Shown piece by piece: positions 17,667 to 26,673 of a stretch of 64,000 nt of DNA. The DNA comes from Pseudoalteromonas piratica (GTDB taxonomy: Bacteria; Pseudomonadota; Gammaproteobacteria; Enterobacterales; Alteromonadaceae): NCBI RefSeq assembly GCF_000788395.1, contig NZ_CP009888.1, positions 3,133,499 through 3,197,498 of the forward strand, in the 5' to 3' direction. The notes beneath the pieces were generated by a model. That model was given only the letters and a program-made list of their open reading frames with translations. It did not search any database and was not told where the DNA came from. Made by a program: the position numbers and the translations under genes. The first letter of the stretch is position 1. The number at the start of each line of letters is the position of its first letter.

Positions 17667-18875
17667 ATGGCTTATTGGGTTATCCAAGCTATTATCGCAG
17701 TCATCATGCTCTTAGGTGGTTTATCTGACATTGACACCGATAGAGAAATGCATGGCCTAGCAAATACATTCGCCTATGCTGGTACCCGCGTAGCGCTCGT
17801 ATTTCTGATCACCCACTTTTTAATTCGTGCTCCTATTAATTTCTTACGCAACAAAGAATCTGGCTTTTTTAAAATTTGTCTGTTTGGCATCATATTTGTA
17901 GTTATTGGCGCTTACCTTGGTGCTAGCCTTCGTGAATTAGGACGGGACGTATTTAAACCAATAGATAAAGAGATTGCTTACTACCAAGCTAACCCAGACA
18001 AAGATCCACTTAACCAACCGGTAGAATCAGCTGAAGAAAAAGTTAAAAACCAAGACAGCGAACAGGTAAATACCGAACATTCGGTCCCATCTGAATTTAA
18101 AAAAGGCTTTAAAGAGGGATACAGTCAAGCCCACCTTAACGCTCGAAAAGAACTCGAAAAAATGCACCAAGGTGATCAAGAGGCCATAGACCGTGCTAAT
18201 TCAAAACGATTTAGATCTGAGCTTGGCTTTTTTGCTTTATGGCTACTGGCTTACTTACCTTTATCAGCATTAAATCGCCGCTTTCAAGTTAAAAACCAAC
18301 TAAAGCAAAGCCAAATTGCCTTACTAATGAGCCAACTCAATCCGCATTTTTTGTTTAACTCATTGAACAGTATTCGCGGCATGATATTTGAGGATAAACA
18401 GCTAGCAAAAGAGCTGATTGACAAGTTAAATGAGCTATTCCGCTATAACTTAACAGCAAATAAACATCCTACCGTAAAGTTAAAAGAAGAGTTGCGCATT
18501 TGTGAATTTTATCTTGATATAGAACATATTCGCCTTGAAGAGCGCTTGCTAATCGAGATGCACGTTGATGAAACGTGTTTGAACATTAAAGTGCCTACCA
18601 TGGGTATTCTCACCTTGATTGAAAATTCAATTAAACATGGCATTGCGCCAAGACAAGAACAAAGTCTTTTAGTTGTTGATATTGCAAAGGACAAAAATCA
18701 ATTGGTGGTTACTGTAAGCAACCCAATCTATAGCGGAACATACAAAGTAGAGAGCACAGGCACTGGTCAAGAAAACCTGATAAAACGTTTACAGCTAATG
18801 TATAACGAAAACGCTTCACTGAATGCTGCGTTAGAAGACGATAAATACGTCGCATGCTTAACGCTACCAATTTAA
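17667..18875 (+). CDS. LytS-type sensor histidine kinase (complete member of a three-kinase cassette)
   Basis: 402 residues. Three N-terminal membrane segments (residues about 1-22, 37-58, 68-88) are followed by a charged, helical stretch of about 100 residues (89-187), a fourth membrane segment (FFALWLLAYLPLSAL) and the His_kinase (LytS/YehU) domain. The phosphoacceptor is His227 in QLNPHFLFNSLNSIRG. The ATP-binding part keeps the N box (LTLIENSIKHGI) and the G box (GTGQENLIKRLQLMY), so this is the only cassette member that looks able to use ATP. The sensor part resembles no named domain I know. First gene of a same-strand cluster ending in a LytTR regulator. Confidence 0.9.
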   Translation: MAYWVIQAIIAVIMLLGGLSDIDTDREMHGLANTFAYAGTRVALVFLITHFLIRAPINFLRNKESGFFKICLFGIIFVVIGAYLGASLRELGRDVFKPIDKEIAYYQANPDKDPLNQPVESAEEKVKNQDSEQVNTEHSVPSEFKKGFKEGYSQAHLNARKELEKMHQGDQEAIDRANSKRFRSELGFFALWLLAYLPLSALNRRFQVKNQLKQSQIALLMSQLNPHFLFNSLNSIRGMIFEDKQLAKELIDKLNELFRYNLTANKHPTVKLKEELRICEFYLDIEHIRLEERLLIEMHVDETCLNIKVPTMGILTLIENSIKHGIAPRQEQSLLVVDIAKDKNQLVVTVSNPIYSGTYKVESTGTGQENLIKRLQLMYNENASLNAALEDDKYVACLTLPI

Positions 18876-18895
18876 TATAAGGTCCAAATACGGTT

Positions 18896-19999
18896 ATGAA
18901 TTTCAGTTACATTCGAAATACCAGCCCTAATTATTGGCGATACCAAGGGCCTATATTAGTTATTTCTTTTTTATTCAGTTATTTGGGTGTTTGGGGTGTT
19001 TTTAACGAACCTGATGCCGAGGCTATGCCTATTATCCAACTAGGTTGGTACGGTGCTTTTGCACTAACCACATATCAACTAATCATGATTTTTGCCGTGT
19101 TTCATATCGGCCTGCGCGGTATTTATAAACACTACAAAGCCTATGCAAAAACCAAGTGGAAACTATTCTTACTGCTACTTGCCGCTTCAACAGTAACGGC
19201 TCTGGCAATAATAATTTTAGATTTCTTGCCAGTATTACTTTCAATCACCCCTTACTCACTAGAGGAATATCTAAATAGCATTATGCATTTGGATAGCCTA
19301 GGACAGTCACTCGTTGCCTATGTTGTTTATAACATCATCTTTATGTTGGTCTGGGCATATTTCTATGTGCTTGCGGCGAGCATTTCAAATTACAAGCAAC
19401 TTGCTCTGTTATTAAAGAAACAAAAGCTACAAATCCTGACTAACCGAGTAAACCCAGAGTTTCTTTTCGATACAATGGAAGCCATTAAGCAACAAATTGA
19501 TATTGATGAAGAAAAAGCGGCAGAGCTAGTTACGAAAGCGTCTGATTTATTCCGTTACAATCTTATGTCAAGTAAAGCGGCGGATGCAAAACTCACTGAT
19601 GAAGTTACCAGCTTAACAAATTATCTTGAACTGCTGGAAGAGCAAAACCGTGCACCCAAAAAGCATACAATAAAACTTCATGATGATGCTCTAGGTCCTA
19701 ATATTCCTAGCATGACACTCATTTTCATCTGTTCATTTTTACTTAACTCGTCGCGTCAACGTACGGGTGAGTTGAGCCTAGTAGGATTTATAAAACACAA
19801 CACGTATCGAATAGAAATTTCGCATCATAGCCATGGCAAATTCTTTTTAGATACAGAGCATTACGATAATGTAAAAAGCCGACTAGAGCATATGTATGCA
19901 ACTTCAGCGAGCATGGTTTTAGTAAAAAAAGGCAAACAAAGAAAAGTTATTATTGAACTGCCAATCGACTGGCAACAACAGCTCGATAAAACAGCGTAA
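18896..19999 (+). CDS. LytS-like pseudokinase lacking the phosphoacceptor histidine
   Basis: 367 residues with four N-terminal membrane segments (residues about 19-37, 49-75, 88-115, 136-165), then a kinase-like domain. The LytS signature NPHFLFNS is replaced by NPEFLFDT, putting Glu188 where the histidine belongs. The N box is degenerate (IFICSFLLNSSRQRT in place of xLxENSIKHG) and there is no glycine-rich G box, although NVKSRLEHMY retains the helix that follows it. Sequence after the signature (LFRYNLM) is still family-like. The reading frame is intact, so this looks like a maintained pseudokinase rather than decay. It starts 20 bases after the complete kinase and is probably a sensor or scaffold partner (inference). 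Confidence 0.88.
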   Translation: MNFSYIRNTSPNYWRYQGPILVISFLFSYLGVWGVFNEPDAEAMPIIQLGWYGAFALTTYQLIMIFAVFHIGLRGIYKHYKAYAKTKWKLFLLLLAASTVTALAIIILDFLPVLLSITPYSLEEYLNSIMHLDSLGQSLVAYVVYNIIFMLVWAYFYVLAASISNYKQLALLLKKQKLQILTNRVNPEFLFDTMEAIKQQIDIDEEKAAELVTKASDLFRYNLMSSKAADAKLTDEVTSLTNYLELLEEQNRAPKKHTIKLHDDALGPNIPSMTLIFICSFLLNSSRQRTGELSLVGFIKHNTYRIEISHHSHGKFFLDTEHYDNVKSRLEHMYATSASMVLVKKGKQRKVIIELPIDWQQQLDKTA

Positions 20000-20101
20000 C
20001 CACTCATCTTAGTTTTTTGCCGTTTATCATTTTAATTGGCGCGATAATTATAAAATCGATAGACTCAAAATAGTCTGTCAAAAAAGAGACTTTCTTTTTA
20101 T

Positions 20102-20656
20102 ATGTTTGAAAAAAATGCGGAAGCACCACTAAATCCTCACTTCTTGTTTAATAGCATGAACGCTATCCGCTATATGATTTTCGAAAATCAAGATTTAGCG
20201 AGCGACTTACTAGGCAAATTAGCTGAGCTTATTCGTTATCAATTAAACGACGGTGTAACGAATACAAGTTTTAGCGATGATTTAACACAACTCGAGCACT
20301 TACTTGATTTAGAAGCATTGCGCTTAGAAGAGCGATTTACCCTAACTAAGAATTTAAGCAAACTGGTAAGCCCTCACCCATTACCTTGCTCAGTGCTCTT
20401 ACCATTAGTTGAATACGTGTTTATAAAAAAAGACATCTACAGCGTAAGCCACAACAACCTTGTTATAAGTACAAAAGAAGCTGGCAGTGCACTTGTTTTT
20501 ACACTTAACTTAACACAGTCACCTAAAATTAAATCGGGCGACTTACCGCTAGATAACCTAATTGAGCAATTAGGCATGGGCAATATTTGCAGTGCAACAC
20601 AAACATGTGATGCAAACACTTACACGATGGAGTTAACTTTTAACAATGAGTATTAG
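20102..20656 (+). CDS. Soluble LytS-like stub with phosphoacceptor His but degenerate ATP-binding domain
   Basis: 184 residues, no membrane segment. It begins almost at the phosphoacceptor helix: His13 in PLNPHFLFNSMNAIRYM. The following dimerisation segment (ELIRYQL, LDLEALRLEERF) is well conserved. The ATP-binding part is degenerate: the N box reads LLPLVEYVFIKKD and no glycine-rich box is present. It therefore has a phosphorylatable His but probably cannot phosphorylate itself, like a phosphotransfer protein (inference). Its stop overlaps the regulator's start by 11 bases, implying translational coupling. The 102 bases before it hold a small hairpin (8-bp stem with one G-U at about 20058-20079). 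Confidence 0.85.
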   Translation: MFEKNAEAPLNPHFLFNSMNAIRYMIFENQDLASDLLGKLAELIRYQLNDGVTNTSFSDDLTQLEHLLDLEALRLEERFTLTKNLSKLVSPHPLPCSVLLPLVEYVFIKKDIYSVSHNNLVISTKEAGSALVFTLNLTQSPKIKSGDLPLDNLIEQLGMGNICSATQTCDANTYTMELTFNNEY

Positions 20657-21368
20657 AATAATAATTGTTGATGACGAACGTCTTGCACGCAGTGAACTAA
20701 AGCGCCTGCTGTCAAAGCATAGCCAAATTGAAATTGTTGATGAAGCTAAAAACGCTGAAGAGGCCAGTGAAAAAATTGCAGAGCATAAACCTGACGCCAT
20801 CTTTCTAGATATTCATATGCCTGGCGCAACTGGCTTAGAATTAGCTGAATCACTGGGTGACGATGTAAACATCATCTTTTGTACTGCTTACGACCAATTT
20901 GCTGTCGAAGCATTTTCGTTAAACGCTATGGATTACTTAGTAAAACCTGTAAACCCTGCCCGTTTAGCTGAGAGCATTGAAAAATTAGAAAAACGCATCG
21001 AACAAAGCGCATCAAATACAGGCTTACCAGACGACCATAAATTAATGGTGAAATACGGCGAAACCATGCGCATTATTGAACTTCGTGAAATTATTCGATT
21101 TGAGTCAATTGGTAACCATGCCGCTATTTATACACCTCATGGTAAAGCATACCTTCACAGTTCATTAAACAAAATTGAAGCTAAATTAGATGAAAGACAT
21201 TATTTCAGAGCAAGCCGTTCTGACATTATTCGTCTCGATGCAATTGAAAGTATGGAACAAGCAATTAGTTACGGTTTAACAGCGACATTGAGCAATGGTC
21301 AAACCGTCGAAATTTCCCGTAGACAGGCAACTAAATTACGCCAACTTCTTGAATTTACTCAGTTGTAA
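20646..21368 (+). CDS. LytTR-family response regulator
   Basis: 240 residues: receiver domain with acidic DDE at 9-11, phosphoacceptor Asp55 in AIFLDIHMPGATG, switch Thr in FCTAYDQFA and Lys in DYLVKPVNP; then a LytTR DNA-binding domain (residues about 140-240) with HYFRASRSDIIRLDAI. Such regulators bind direct repeats and often control surface, competence or uptake genes. It closes the three-kinase cassette and is the expected phosphate target. Followed by a strong terminator. Target genes cannot be told from the window. Confidence 0.93.
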   Translation: MSIRIIIVDDERLARSELKRLLSKHSQIEIVDEAKNAEEASEKIAEHKPDAIFLDIHMPGATGLELAESLGDDVNIIFCTAYDQFAVEAFSLNAMDYLVKPVNPARLAESIEKLEKRIEQSASNTGLPDDHKLMVKYGETMRIIELREIIRFESIGNHAAIYTPHGKAYLHSSLNKIEAKLDERHYFRASRSDIIRLDAIESMEQAISYGLTATLSNGQTVEISRRQATKLRQLLEFTQL

Positions 21369-21380
21369 AACGACATAATA

Positions 21381-21405
21381 AAAAGAGGCTAAACGCCTCT
21401 TTTTT
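21381..21405. terminator. Bidirectional terminator after the LytTR regulator
   Basis: 9-bp stem AAAAGAGGC / GCCTCTTTT with a five-base loop (TAAAC) and T/A tracts on both sides. It serves the regulator and the convergent GGDEF gene. Confidence 0.88.
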
Positions 21406-21424
21406 CATTCTAGTGCAGTATCTC

Positions 21425-22657
21425 TTACTGGTGGATAACCACCTGATTTCGCCCCCCACCTTTAGCATCATATAATGCAACATCGGCGCGATTAATTAAG
21501 TCAGTTAATTCTTCATCCTGCTGCAATTGCGCAACGCCCGCACTTATAGAGAAGCTGATAAATTGTCCAGCTGCTTCAACTTGTATATTTGATAGTGAAA
21601 AGCGAAGCTCATCTAATTTTTCAAATGCGGCATCCTGATCTTCATCGCTGAACAAGATAGCAAATTCCTCACCACCCAGGCGTGCCATTAAGGCATCGTC
21701 AAATTGCGATGCCATTTTGTTGGATAAGAAGCTCAACACTTCGTCTCCTGCTTGATGGCCATAAGTATCATTAATCTGTTTAAAGTGATCAATATCTATA
21801 ACCGCAAGGCTTAACACCGATTGCTGAGCTACTTTTTGTTCTGCAGCTTGATAGAAGTAACGGCGATTATACAGGCCCGTTAAATAATCTTTATTTGCAG
21901 AATCTTTGATTGTTTCAATGAGGTTTAATTGTTCCATCGTCATCATTACACGACAATGAAACTCTTCTGGCGCAAAAGGTTTAGTTAAGAAATCATTTGC
22001 ACCATGCTTTATAAATTTTGCTGATAGGCTTTGACTGCCAGAGCCCGAAATACCAATAATACCTAAACTATCGCGACCGCGTTTTGAACGAATACTTTTT
22101 ACAAGTTCGAAACCATCTTTCTTCGGCATAGCATAATCAGTGAGCAGCAGTTTAATACTCTCATCAGCTAATAACTTTTCATATGCTTGCTCACCATCTT
22201 CCGCCTCTTCCACATCGTAAAGTAAGCGTTCAAGATTTTGTCGCATCATGGTACGACTAGTTTGAGAATCATCAGCAACTAACACTTTAGTCCCCTGATT
22301 CCCCAATAATTGAGCAAGTTGTTTAACAGCGTAAGTATAAGAATCGCGGTTTTCCTTAAGTACATAATCCACCACACCCATTTCAAGCATTTGCTGTCGC
22401 TTAAATTCGTCGATGCTACCTGTCAGTACCAATGTTGGAATACCACAACGCAAGGTCAAAGTAGCCACTTCGCCATTACTCGCATCTGGTAGGTTTAAAT
22501 CAACCAACGCCAAAGTATATTTATTATTTTTAATGAGCCCCGCAGACTCACGTAGCGATGCGGCAAAATCTACCGGCACAGATAGGTACTGCGATACCAA
22601 GTGACGCAACACTTGTTGCACCATTTTGCTATCTTCAACGATTAAAATACGTTGCAT
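21425..22657 (-). CDS. Dual-receiver diguanylate cyclase (REC-REC-GGDEF)
   Basis: 410 residues. The first receiver (1-120) has VEDS and VDLNLP with the phosphoacceptor Asp; the second (123-245) has ADDS, LLTDYAMPKKDG and TKPFAPEEF. The C-terminal GGDEF domain has DYLTGLYNRRYF, IDIDHFKQINDTYGH and the active site GGEEF. The allosteric inhibition site (RxxD nine residues before GGEEF) is absent: FDDA stands there. The enzyme should make c-di-GMP and may lack product inhibition. No kinase gene adjoins it. The layout resembles PleD/WspR-like cyclases. Confidence 0.92.
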   Translation of the reverse strand: MQRILIVEDSKMVQQVLRHLVSQYLSVPVDFAASLRESAGLIKNNKYTLALVDLNLPDASNGEVATLTLRCGIPTLVLTGSIDEFKRQQMLEMGVVDYVLKENRDSYTYAVKQLAQLLGNQGTKVLVADDSQTSRTMMRQNLERLLYDVEEAEDGEQAYEKLLADESIKLLLTDYAMPKKDGFELVKSIRSKRGRDSLGIIGISGSGSQSLSAKFIKHGANDFLTKPFAPEEFHCRVMMTMEQLNLIETIKDSANKDYLTGLYNRRYFYQAAEQKVAQQSVLSLAVIDIDHFKQINDTYGHQAGDEVLSFLSNKMASQFDDALMARLGGEEFAILFSDEDQDAAFEKLDELRFSLSNIQVEAAGQFISFSISAGVAQLQQDEELTDLINRADVALYDAKGGGRNQVVIHQ

Positions 22658-22730
22658 AGTTACACTCCAACTAAGCTAAACGCCTTTAACAGGCTTATTA
22701 TTGTGACACACTTATACCACAGAACCATTA

Positions 22731-22762
22731 AAAAAAGGGCAACATGCGTTACCCTTTTTTAT
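22731..22762 (-). terminator. Terminator after the DUF2189 gene
   Basis: Long AT-flanked stem AAAAAAGGGCAAC / GTTACCCTTTTTT with one mismatch and a four-base loop, about 12 bases after the DUF2189 stop on the minus strand. Confidence 0.75.
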
Positions 22763-22773
22763 AATTATTTACA

Positions 22774-23553
22774 TTACTCGTAACCACGAGGTCCTTTATG
22801 TTTAATAATGGCAATATAGCCGTGCCAACTGGCGTAACTTAGCAGTGGCATTATGACAATAAATCCTGTTGCACCAGTAACAAAACCAAGTGCTACCAAA
22901 GCAACAATACAGAACGCCCACACTATCATTGCGCCGACATTTTCTTTAACAGCATTGATTGAAGACACAACAGCAGTCATTAAATCGACCCTACGTTCCA
23001 TCATAATTTGCGGGGTAAATGCCGAAATTGCAAACACACTGCCAAGCATAATGGCACCAATAAATGACCCTAAAGTAAGAAATGCAGATAGCTCCTCTAA
23101 TGTCGGGTTGACACTATTTGGATAAAGCGCATGTACTAATGCGGCTAAACGCATCCAAATAATCATTACCACCATTAATAAGATAGCAAACCCCCACTCG
23201 CCTACCGGATTACGAAACATTGATTTTAAACTGTGACTCAATGTGGGCTTATGTTGTTTTTCGAGCTCCCAGGCTATGTCGTATAAGCCAACAGCAAACA
23301 CAGGGCCAATTAACGCAAACGCCACTGTGGCTGGCAATATTACTAAGTGGGTACCTGATTGATATACGAAATACAAAATCGCAACCGGGATCAGGCTAAA
23401 CACAACGCCATAAAAAAGGCTTAATAGAGGCGCACTTGCCATATCTTTAAAGCCTAGAGCAAGCCAATGCAGTGGGGCAAAAAGTCCAACTTTATTACAT
23501 TCTAAACATCTGGCAAAAGTCGTATGCTTTTCTGCTACTGGAGTTTGAGGCAT
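22774..23553 (-). CDS. DUF2189 family integral membrane protein
   Basis: 259 residues with about six membrane segments. A short cytoplasmic N terminus carries a CxxC pair (RCLECNKVG), then APLHWLALGFKDM and the segment ALIGPVFAVGLYDIAWELEKQ, which is the recognisable core of DUF2189. The function is unknown; members sometimes sit near cytochrome c oxidase genes, but not here. Start ATG 23553 has AAGGAGAAAG upstream, a very strong ribosome site. Divergent from the S10 peptidase across a 314-base gap. Confidence 0.82.
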   Translation of the reverse strand: MPQTPVAEKHTTFARCLECNKVGLFAPLHWLALGFKDMASAPLLSLFYGVVFSLIPVAILYFVYQSGTHLVILPATVAFALIGPVFAVGLYDIAWELEKQHKPTLSHSLKSMFRNPVGEWGFAILLMVVMIIWMRLAALVHALYPNSVNPTLEELSAFLTLGSFIGAIMLGSVFAISAFTPQIMMERRVDLMTAVVSSINAVKENVGAMIVWAFCIVALVALGFVTGATGFIVIMPLLSYASWHGYIAIIKHKGPRGYE

Positions 23554-23867
23554 AACTTTCTCCTTATTTGAATCAGTTAGCTGAAACAGAACTTATCGTT
23601 TTAATATACGTAACAAGCTGCCTTTTAGGTTTAGCTTTATTTTTAATCAGTGCTAAACCTAAAAAACAATCTAAAACAGCATTAAACACAACTGAATCAT
23701 TCACTAATAATTCATTTGTATTTTTTATGCGCCATTAATCAGTATAGGGTAGATTTTGTAATTCAACGAAAAAATGCCTGTATTAGTCTCACTCTCTTTG
23801 ACCAAATAAGTTTAAATTAAGTAATCTGTTTATCGACCAGACAAAATAACTTAAAGGCAATGGCATC
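23554..23867. other. Intergenic region DUF2189 / S10 peptidase (314 bases)
   Basis: Divergent promoters are expected here. The one clear structure is a long perfect inverted repeat at 23623-23664, listed separately. No small coding frame with a ribosome site is visible. Confidence 0.55.
23623..23664. repeat. 13-bp perfect inverted repeat in a divergent promoter region
   Basis: TTTTAGGTTTAGC and GCTAAACCTAAAA separated by 16 AT-rich bases. The right arm runs into two more A, not a T tract, and it lies 70 bases ahead of the DUF2189 start and 200 ahead of the peptidase, so it is not a terminator of either gene. Confidence 0.7.
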
Positions 23868-25367
23868 ATGAAAAAACTTCTCCAGTTATTTGTTTTTTCT
23901 GCACTTGTAATCGTAAGCCCAATACAAGCAACAGAAAGAAAAATACCTATAGATGAAAAGCAAACCTCTCATCATCAAGCAAAAATCCTCGGTAAAAAAA
24001 TTAAATACAGTGCAACAATTGGCACTCAACCTGTCTGGGATGATGCAGGAAATCCTATTGCTAGCTTACACTTCACTTACTACCAAAAATCAGGGGTAAA
24101 AGATTACGGTAAGCGTCCATTGCTTATTTCTTTTAATGGTGGACCGGGCTCCGCCTCAGTATGGATGCACTTAGCCTACACTGGCCCAAAAATTCTCAAT
24201 ATTGATGACGAAGGTTATCCAGTTCAACCTTACGGGGTTAAAAATAACCCATATTCAGTGCTGGATGTTGCCGATATTGTTTACGTCAACCCAGTTAATA
24301 CTGGCTACTCACGTATTCTTGAAAATGACAAAGGCGAGTTACCAAGCAAAGACAAACAAAAAGCGTTATTTTTTGGTGTAAATGCAGATATTAAATACCT
24401 TGCTGAATGGATTAATACCTTCGTCACTCGCAACAATCGCTGGTTATCGCCTAAATTTTTAATTGGTGAAAGCTACGGTACCACACGCGTTTCTGGGCTT
24501 GCTCTTGAGTTACAAAACCGTCAATGGATGTATCTGAATGGTGTAATCTTGGTATCACCAACCGAAATTGGCATCAAACGCGAAGGCCCTGTTGAAGCTG
24601 CAAATCGTATTCCTTATTTTGCAGCAACTGCTTGGTACCACAACAAACTGGATGAGAAATACCAATCAATGCCGTTGACTGCTTTCTTGGCAGAAGTTGA
24701 AAACTTTACTATCAATAAAGTTATCCCAGCTATCAGTAAAGGCGGCTTTATCGAGGCAAGCGAAAAGCAACAAATAGCCGCAACGATTGCAAACTACACC
24801 GCTTTAAGTGAAACCTTTGTATTACGTAACAATTTGGATATTCCAAATGATGCGTTTTGGAAAGAGCTACTTCGTGAAGACGGTTTTACAGTGGGGCGTT
24901 TAGATTCGCGTTATAAAGGTATTGATAAGCGTGATGCTGGCAGCCGCCCTGATTACTGGGCTGAATTAACCTCATGGCTGCACTCATTCACACCAGCAAT
25001 CAATTACTATTTGCAGCAAGAGCTAGGTTACAAAACCGACCTTAAATACAATATGTTTGGTTCTGTTCACCCATGGGATCGCTCAAACAATAAAACAGGT
25101 GAAAACTTGCGTTTGGCAATGGCACAAAACCCATATTTAAAAGTAATGGTACAGTCAGGCTATTTTGATGGTGCCACTAATTATTTCGATGCCAAATACA
25201 CCATGTGGCAACTTGATCCGAGTGGCAAGATGCGCGAGCGTCTAAGTTTTAAAGGTTATGAAAGTGGTCACATGATGTACCTTCGTCGCGCTGACTTAGA
25301 AACCTCAAACCAAGATGTGCGTGAGTTTATTTTAAACGCACTGCCAACTGGCTCTGCAAAATACTAA
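23868..25367 (+). CDS. Secreted serine carboxypeptidase-like protein (peptidase S10)
   Basis: 499 residues with a Sec signal peptide (MKKLLQLFVFSALVIVSPIQA). The alpha/beta-hydrolase fold of family S10 shows NGGPGSASVWMHL (oxyanion region), the nucleophile in GESYGTTR, Asp in QSGYFDGATNYF and His in GYESGHMMYL. S10 enzymes cut C-terminal residues at acidic pH; in marine bacteria they probably help digest exported peptides. Own terminator follows. Confidence 0.9.
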   Translation: MKKLLQLFVFSALVIVSPIQATERKIPIDEKQTSHHQAKILGKKIKYSATIGTQPVWDDAGNPIASLHFTYYQKSGVKDYGKRPLLISFNGGPGSASVWMHLAYTGPKILNIDDEGYPVQPYGVKNNPYSVLDVADIVYVNPVNTGYSRILENDKGELPSKDKQKALFFGVNADIKYLAEWINTFVTRNNRWLSPKFLIGESYGTTRVSGLALELQNRQWMYLNGVILVSPTEIGIKREGPVEAANRIPYFAATAWYHNKLDEKYQSMPLTAFLAEVENFTINKVIPAISKGGFIEASEKQQIAATIANYTALSETFVLRNNLDIPNDAFWKELLREDGFTVGRLDSRYKGIDKRDAGSRPDYWAELTSWLHSFTPAINYYLQQELGYKTDLKYNMFGSVHPWDRSNNKTGENLRLAMAQNPYLKVMVQSGYFDGATNYFDAKYTMWQLDPSGKMRERLSFKGYESGHMMYLRRADLETSNQDVREFILNALPTGSAKY

Positions 25368-25390
25368 TTATACTCTCAACTCAACCACCC

Positions 25391-25415
25391 AAGCGGCATT
25401 TTATGCCGCTTTTTA
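25391..25415 (+). terminator. Terminator after the S10 peptidase
   Basis: 9-bp stem AAGCGGCAT / ATGCCGCTT, TTT loop, T tract. Confidence 0.88.
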
Positions 25416-25476
25416 ACTTTGCAAAAAAGCTTTTAACAACTATATACTTAGCAAAACAATAAAATTTGCCTTGTAT

Positions 25477-26010
25477 ATGAGCTACCGCATCCAATTCGCA
25501 CAGTTAAATAACGGTGTTACCGCTGAGCAAGCGAAATCTATTTTGACCACAAAGCTTAAGTTATCTGATACTAAAGCAAATCAATTTCTTGCGGGCAAGC
25601 AAATTTTTAGCCCTATTCCTGAACAAAAAGCCCTTAAACAACAAAAGACTTTCGCAGCATTGGGCATTCAAGTAAAGCTCATTAGCACTGAAAAAGAGAT
25701 ACAAACAGAGCGCAGCAGCGATGTCGATGAACGAATATTAGCCGCCCTTGATTACATCACCACATCAATAATTCGCCTTGAAGAAAAAGTCGATGATTTA
25801 GCGCGCTTACAGCAAGTCCAAAGTGGCGAAGCTGACTTAGAACTAGATGTTGAAAATAAAAACAGCTGGGGGGATGACTTAGAGTTCGAAGAAGAACTTG
25901 AAGCTACCAGTAAACCCAAAAATATAAATTGGTTATTCATTACCTTAATTGTAATTCTGCTATCACTGTTAGGTGTAGTCGTCGCATTTCCAAATTTACT
26001 GCCATTTTAA
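25477..26010 (+). CDS. Uncharacterised tail-anchored membrane protein
   Basis: 177 residues. Residues 1-72 (MSYRIQFAQLNNG to GIQVKLIS) resemble the small alpha/beta domain seen at the N terminus of several proteobacterial membrane proteins, in which a helix pair is followed by a loop and LGIxVxL; I cannot name it. A charged acidic middle (ELDVENKNSWGDDLEFEEE) precedes one C-terminal membrane helix (WLFITLIVILLSLLGVVVAF), so the domain probably faces the cytoplasm. ATG 25477 is preferred to TTG 25471. It lies 16 bases before fau and is likely cotranscribed. Confidence 0.7.
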   Translation: MSYRIQFAQLNNGVTAEQAKSILTTKLKLSDTKANQFLAGKQIFSPIPEQKALKQQKTFAALGIQVKLISTEKEIQTERSSDVDERILAALDYITTSIIRLEEKVDDLARLQQVQSGEADLELDVENKNSWGDDLEFEEELEATSKPKNINWLFITLIVILLSLLGVVVAFPNLLPF

Positions 26011-26026
26011 ATACTAATAAATCACC

Positions 26027-26608
26027 ATGGAACGTCAAAATATTCGCAAGTTGATGCGTTCACGTCGAAATGAGCTTTCAGAAAACGAACAACTGGAAGC
26101 CGCGAAAAAAATTAAAGTGAACATTTTTCAACACTTAAAAAACGCTGATATACGCCGTCTTGGCATTTACTTATCAAATGACAGCGAAATCGATACCTCA
26201 TTGATAATTGAGGAATTATGGCATCACAACATCGCTGTTTATTTGCCCATACTACACCCGTTTTGTAGCGGTTACTTACTCTTCCAAAGATATGAGAAAA
26301 ATTCACCCATGACGATAAATCGCTATGGTATCTTGGAACCCAAGTTAAATTGTAGTCAGGTTTGCCCAGTGGAGGACTTAGATGTGCTTTGTACACCACT
26401 TGTTGCATTCGACTTACAAGGTAATCGCCTAGGAATGGGTGGTGGCTTTTATGATCGTACACTTGCTAAATATTATCGCGAGAAACGAAGCAAGCCTGAA
26501 ATTATTGGTCTTGCCCATAATTGCCAACAAGTTGATCTATTACCAATTGAAAGTTGGGATGTACCTCTTAAAACCATCGTAACGCCAAAAAAGTGTTATT
26601 TATGGTAA
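26027..26608 (+). CDS. fau: 5-formyltetrahydrofolate cyclo-ligase
   Basis: 193-residue enzyme that returns 5-formyl-THF to the active folate pool as 5,10-methenyl-THF using ATP. The basic N-terminal helix (RKLMRSRRNEL) and the ATP/folate motif GNRLGMGGGFYDRTL are diagnostic. In E. coli the gene follows 6S RNA (ssrS); here only 16 bases separate it from the upstream gene, so ssrS is not present at this spot. Also called ygfA. rpiA and serA follow on the same strand. Confidence 0.93.
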   Translation: MERQNIRKLMRSRRNELSENEQLEAAKKIKVNIFQHLKNADIRRLGIYLSNDSEIDTSLIIEELWHHNIAVYLPILHPFCSGYLLFQRYEKNSPMTINRYGILEPKLNCSQVCPVEDLDVLCTPLVAFDLQGNRLGMGGGFYDRTLAKYYREKRSKPEIIGLAHNCQQVDLLPIESWDVPLKTIVTPKKCYLW

Positions 26609-26673
26609 GCATGTAACAGCCAACTAGGTATAATACAAAACTCTATTTCCGTTCAAAAATTAGGCCTTTACCT

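Noticed and set aside
25950..26030. 6S RNA (ssrS) ahead of fau, as in E. coli
   Set aside because: Only 16 bases separate fau from the upstream gene, so there is no room.
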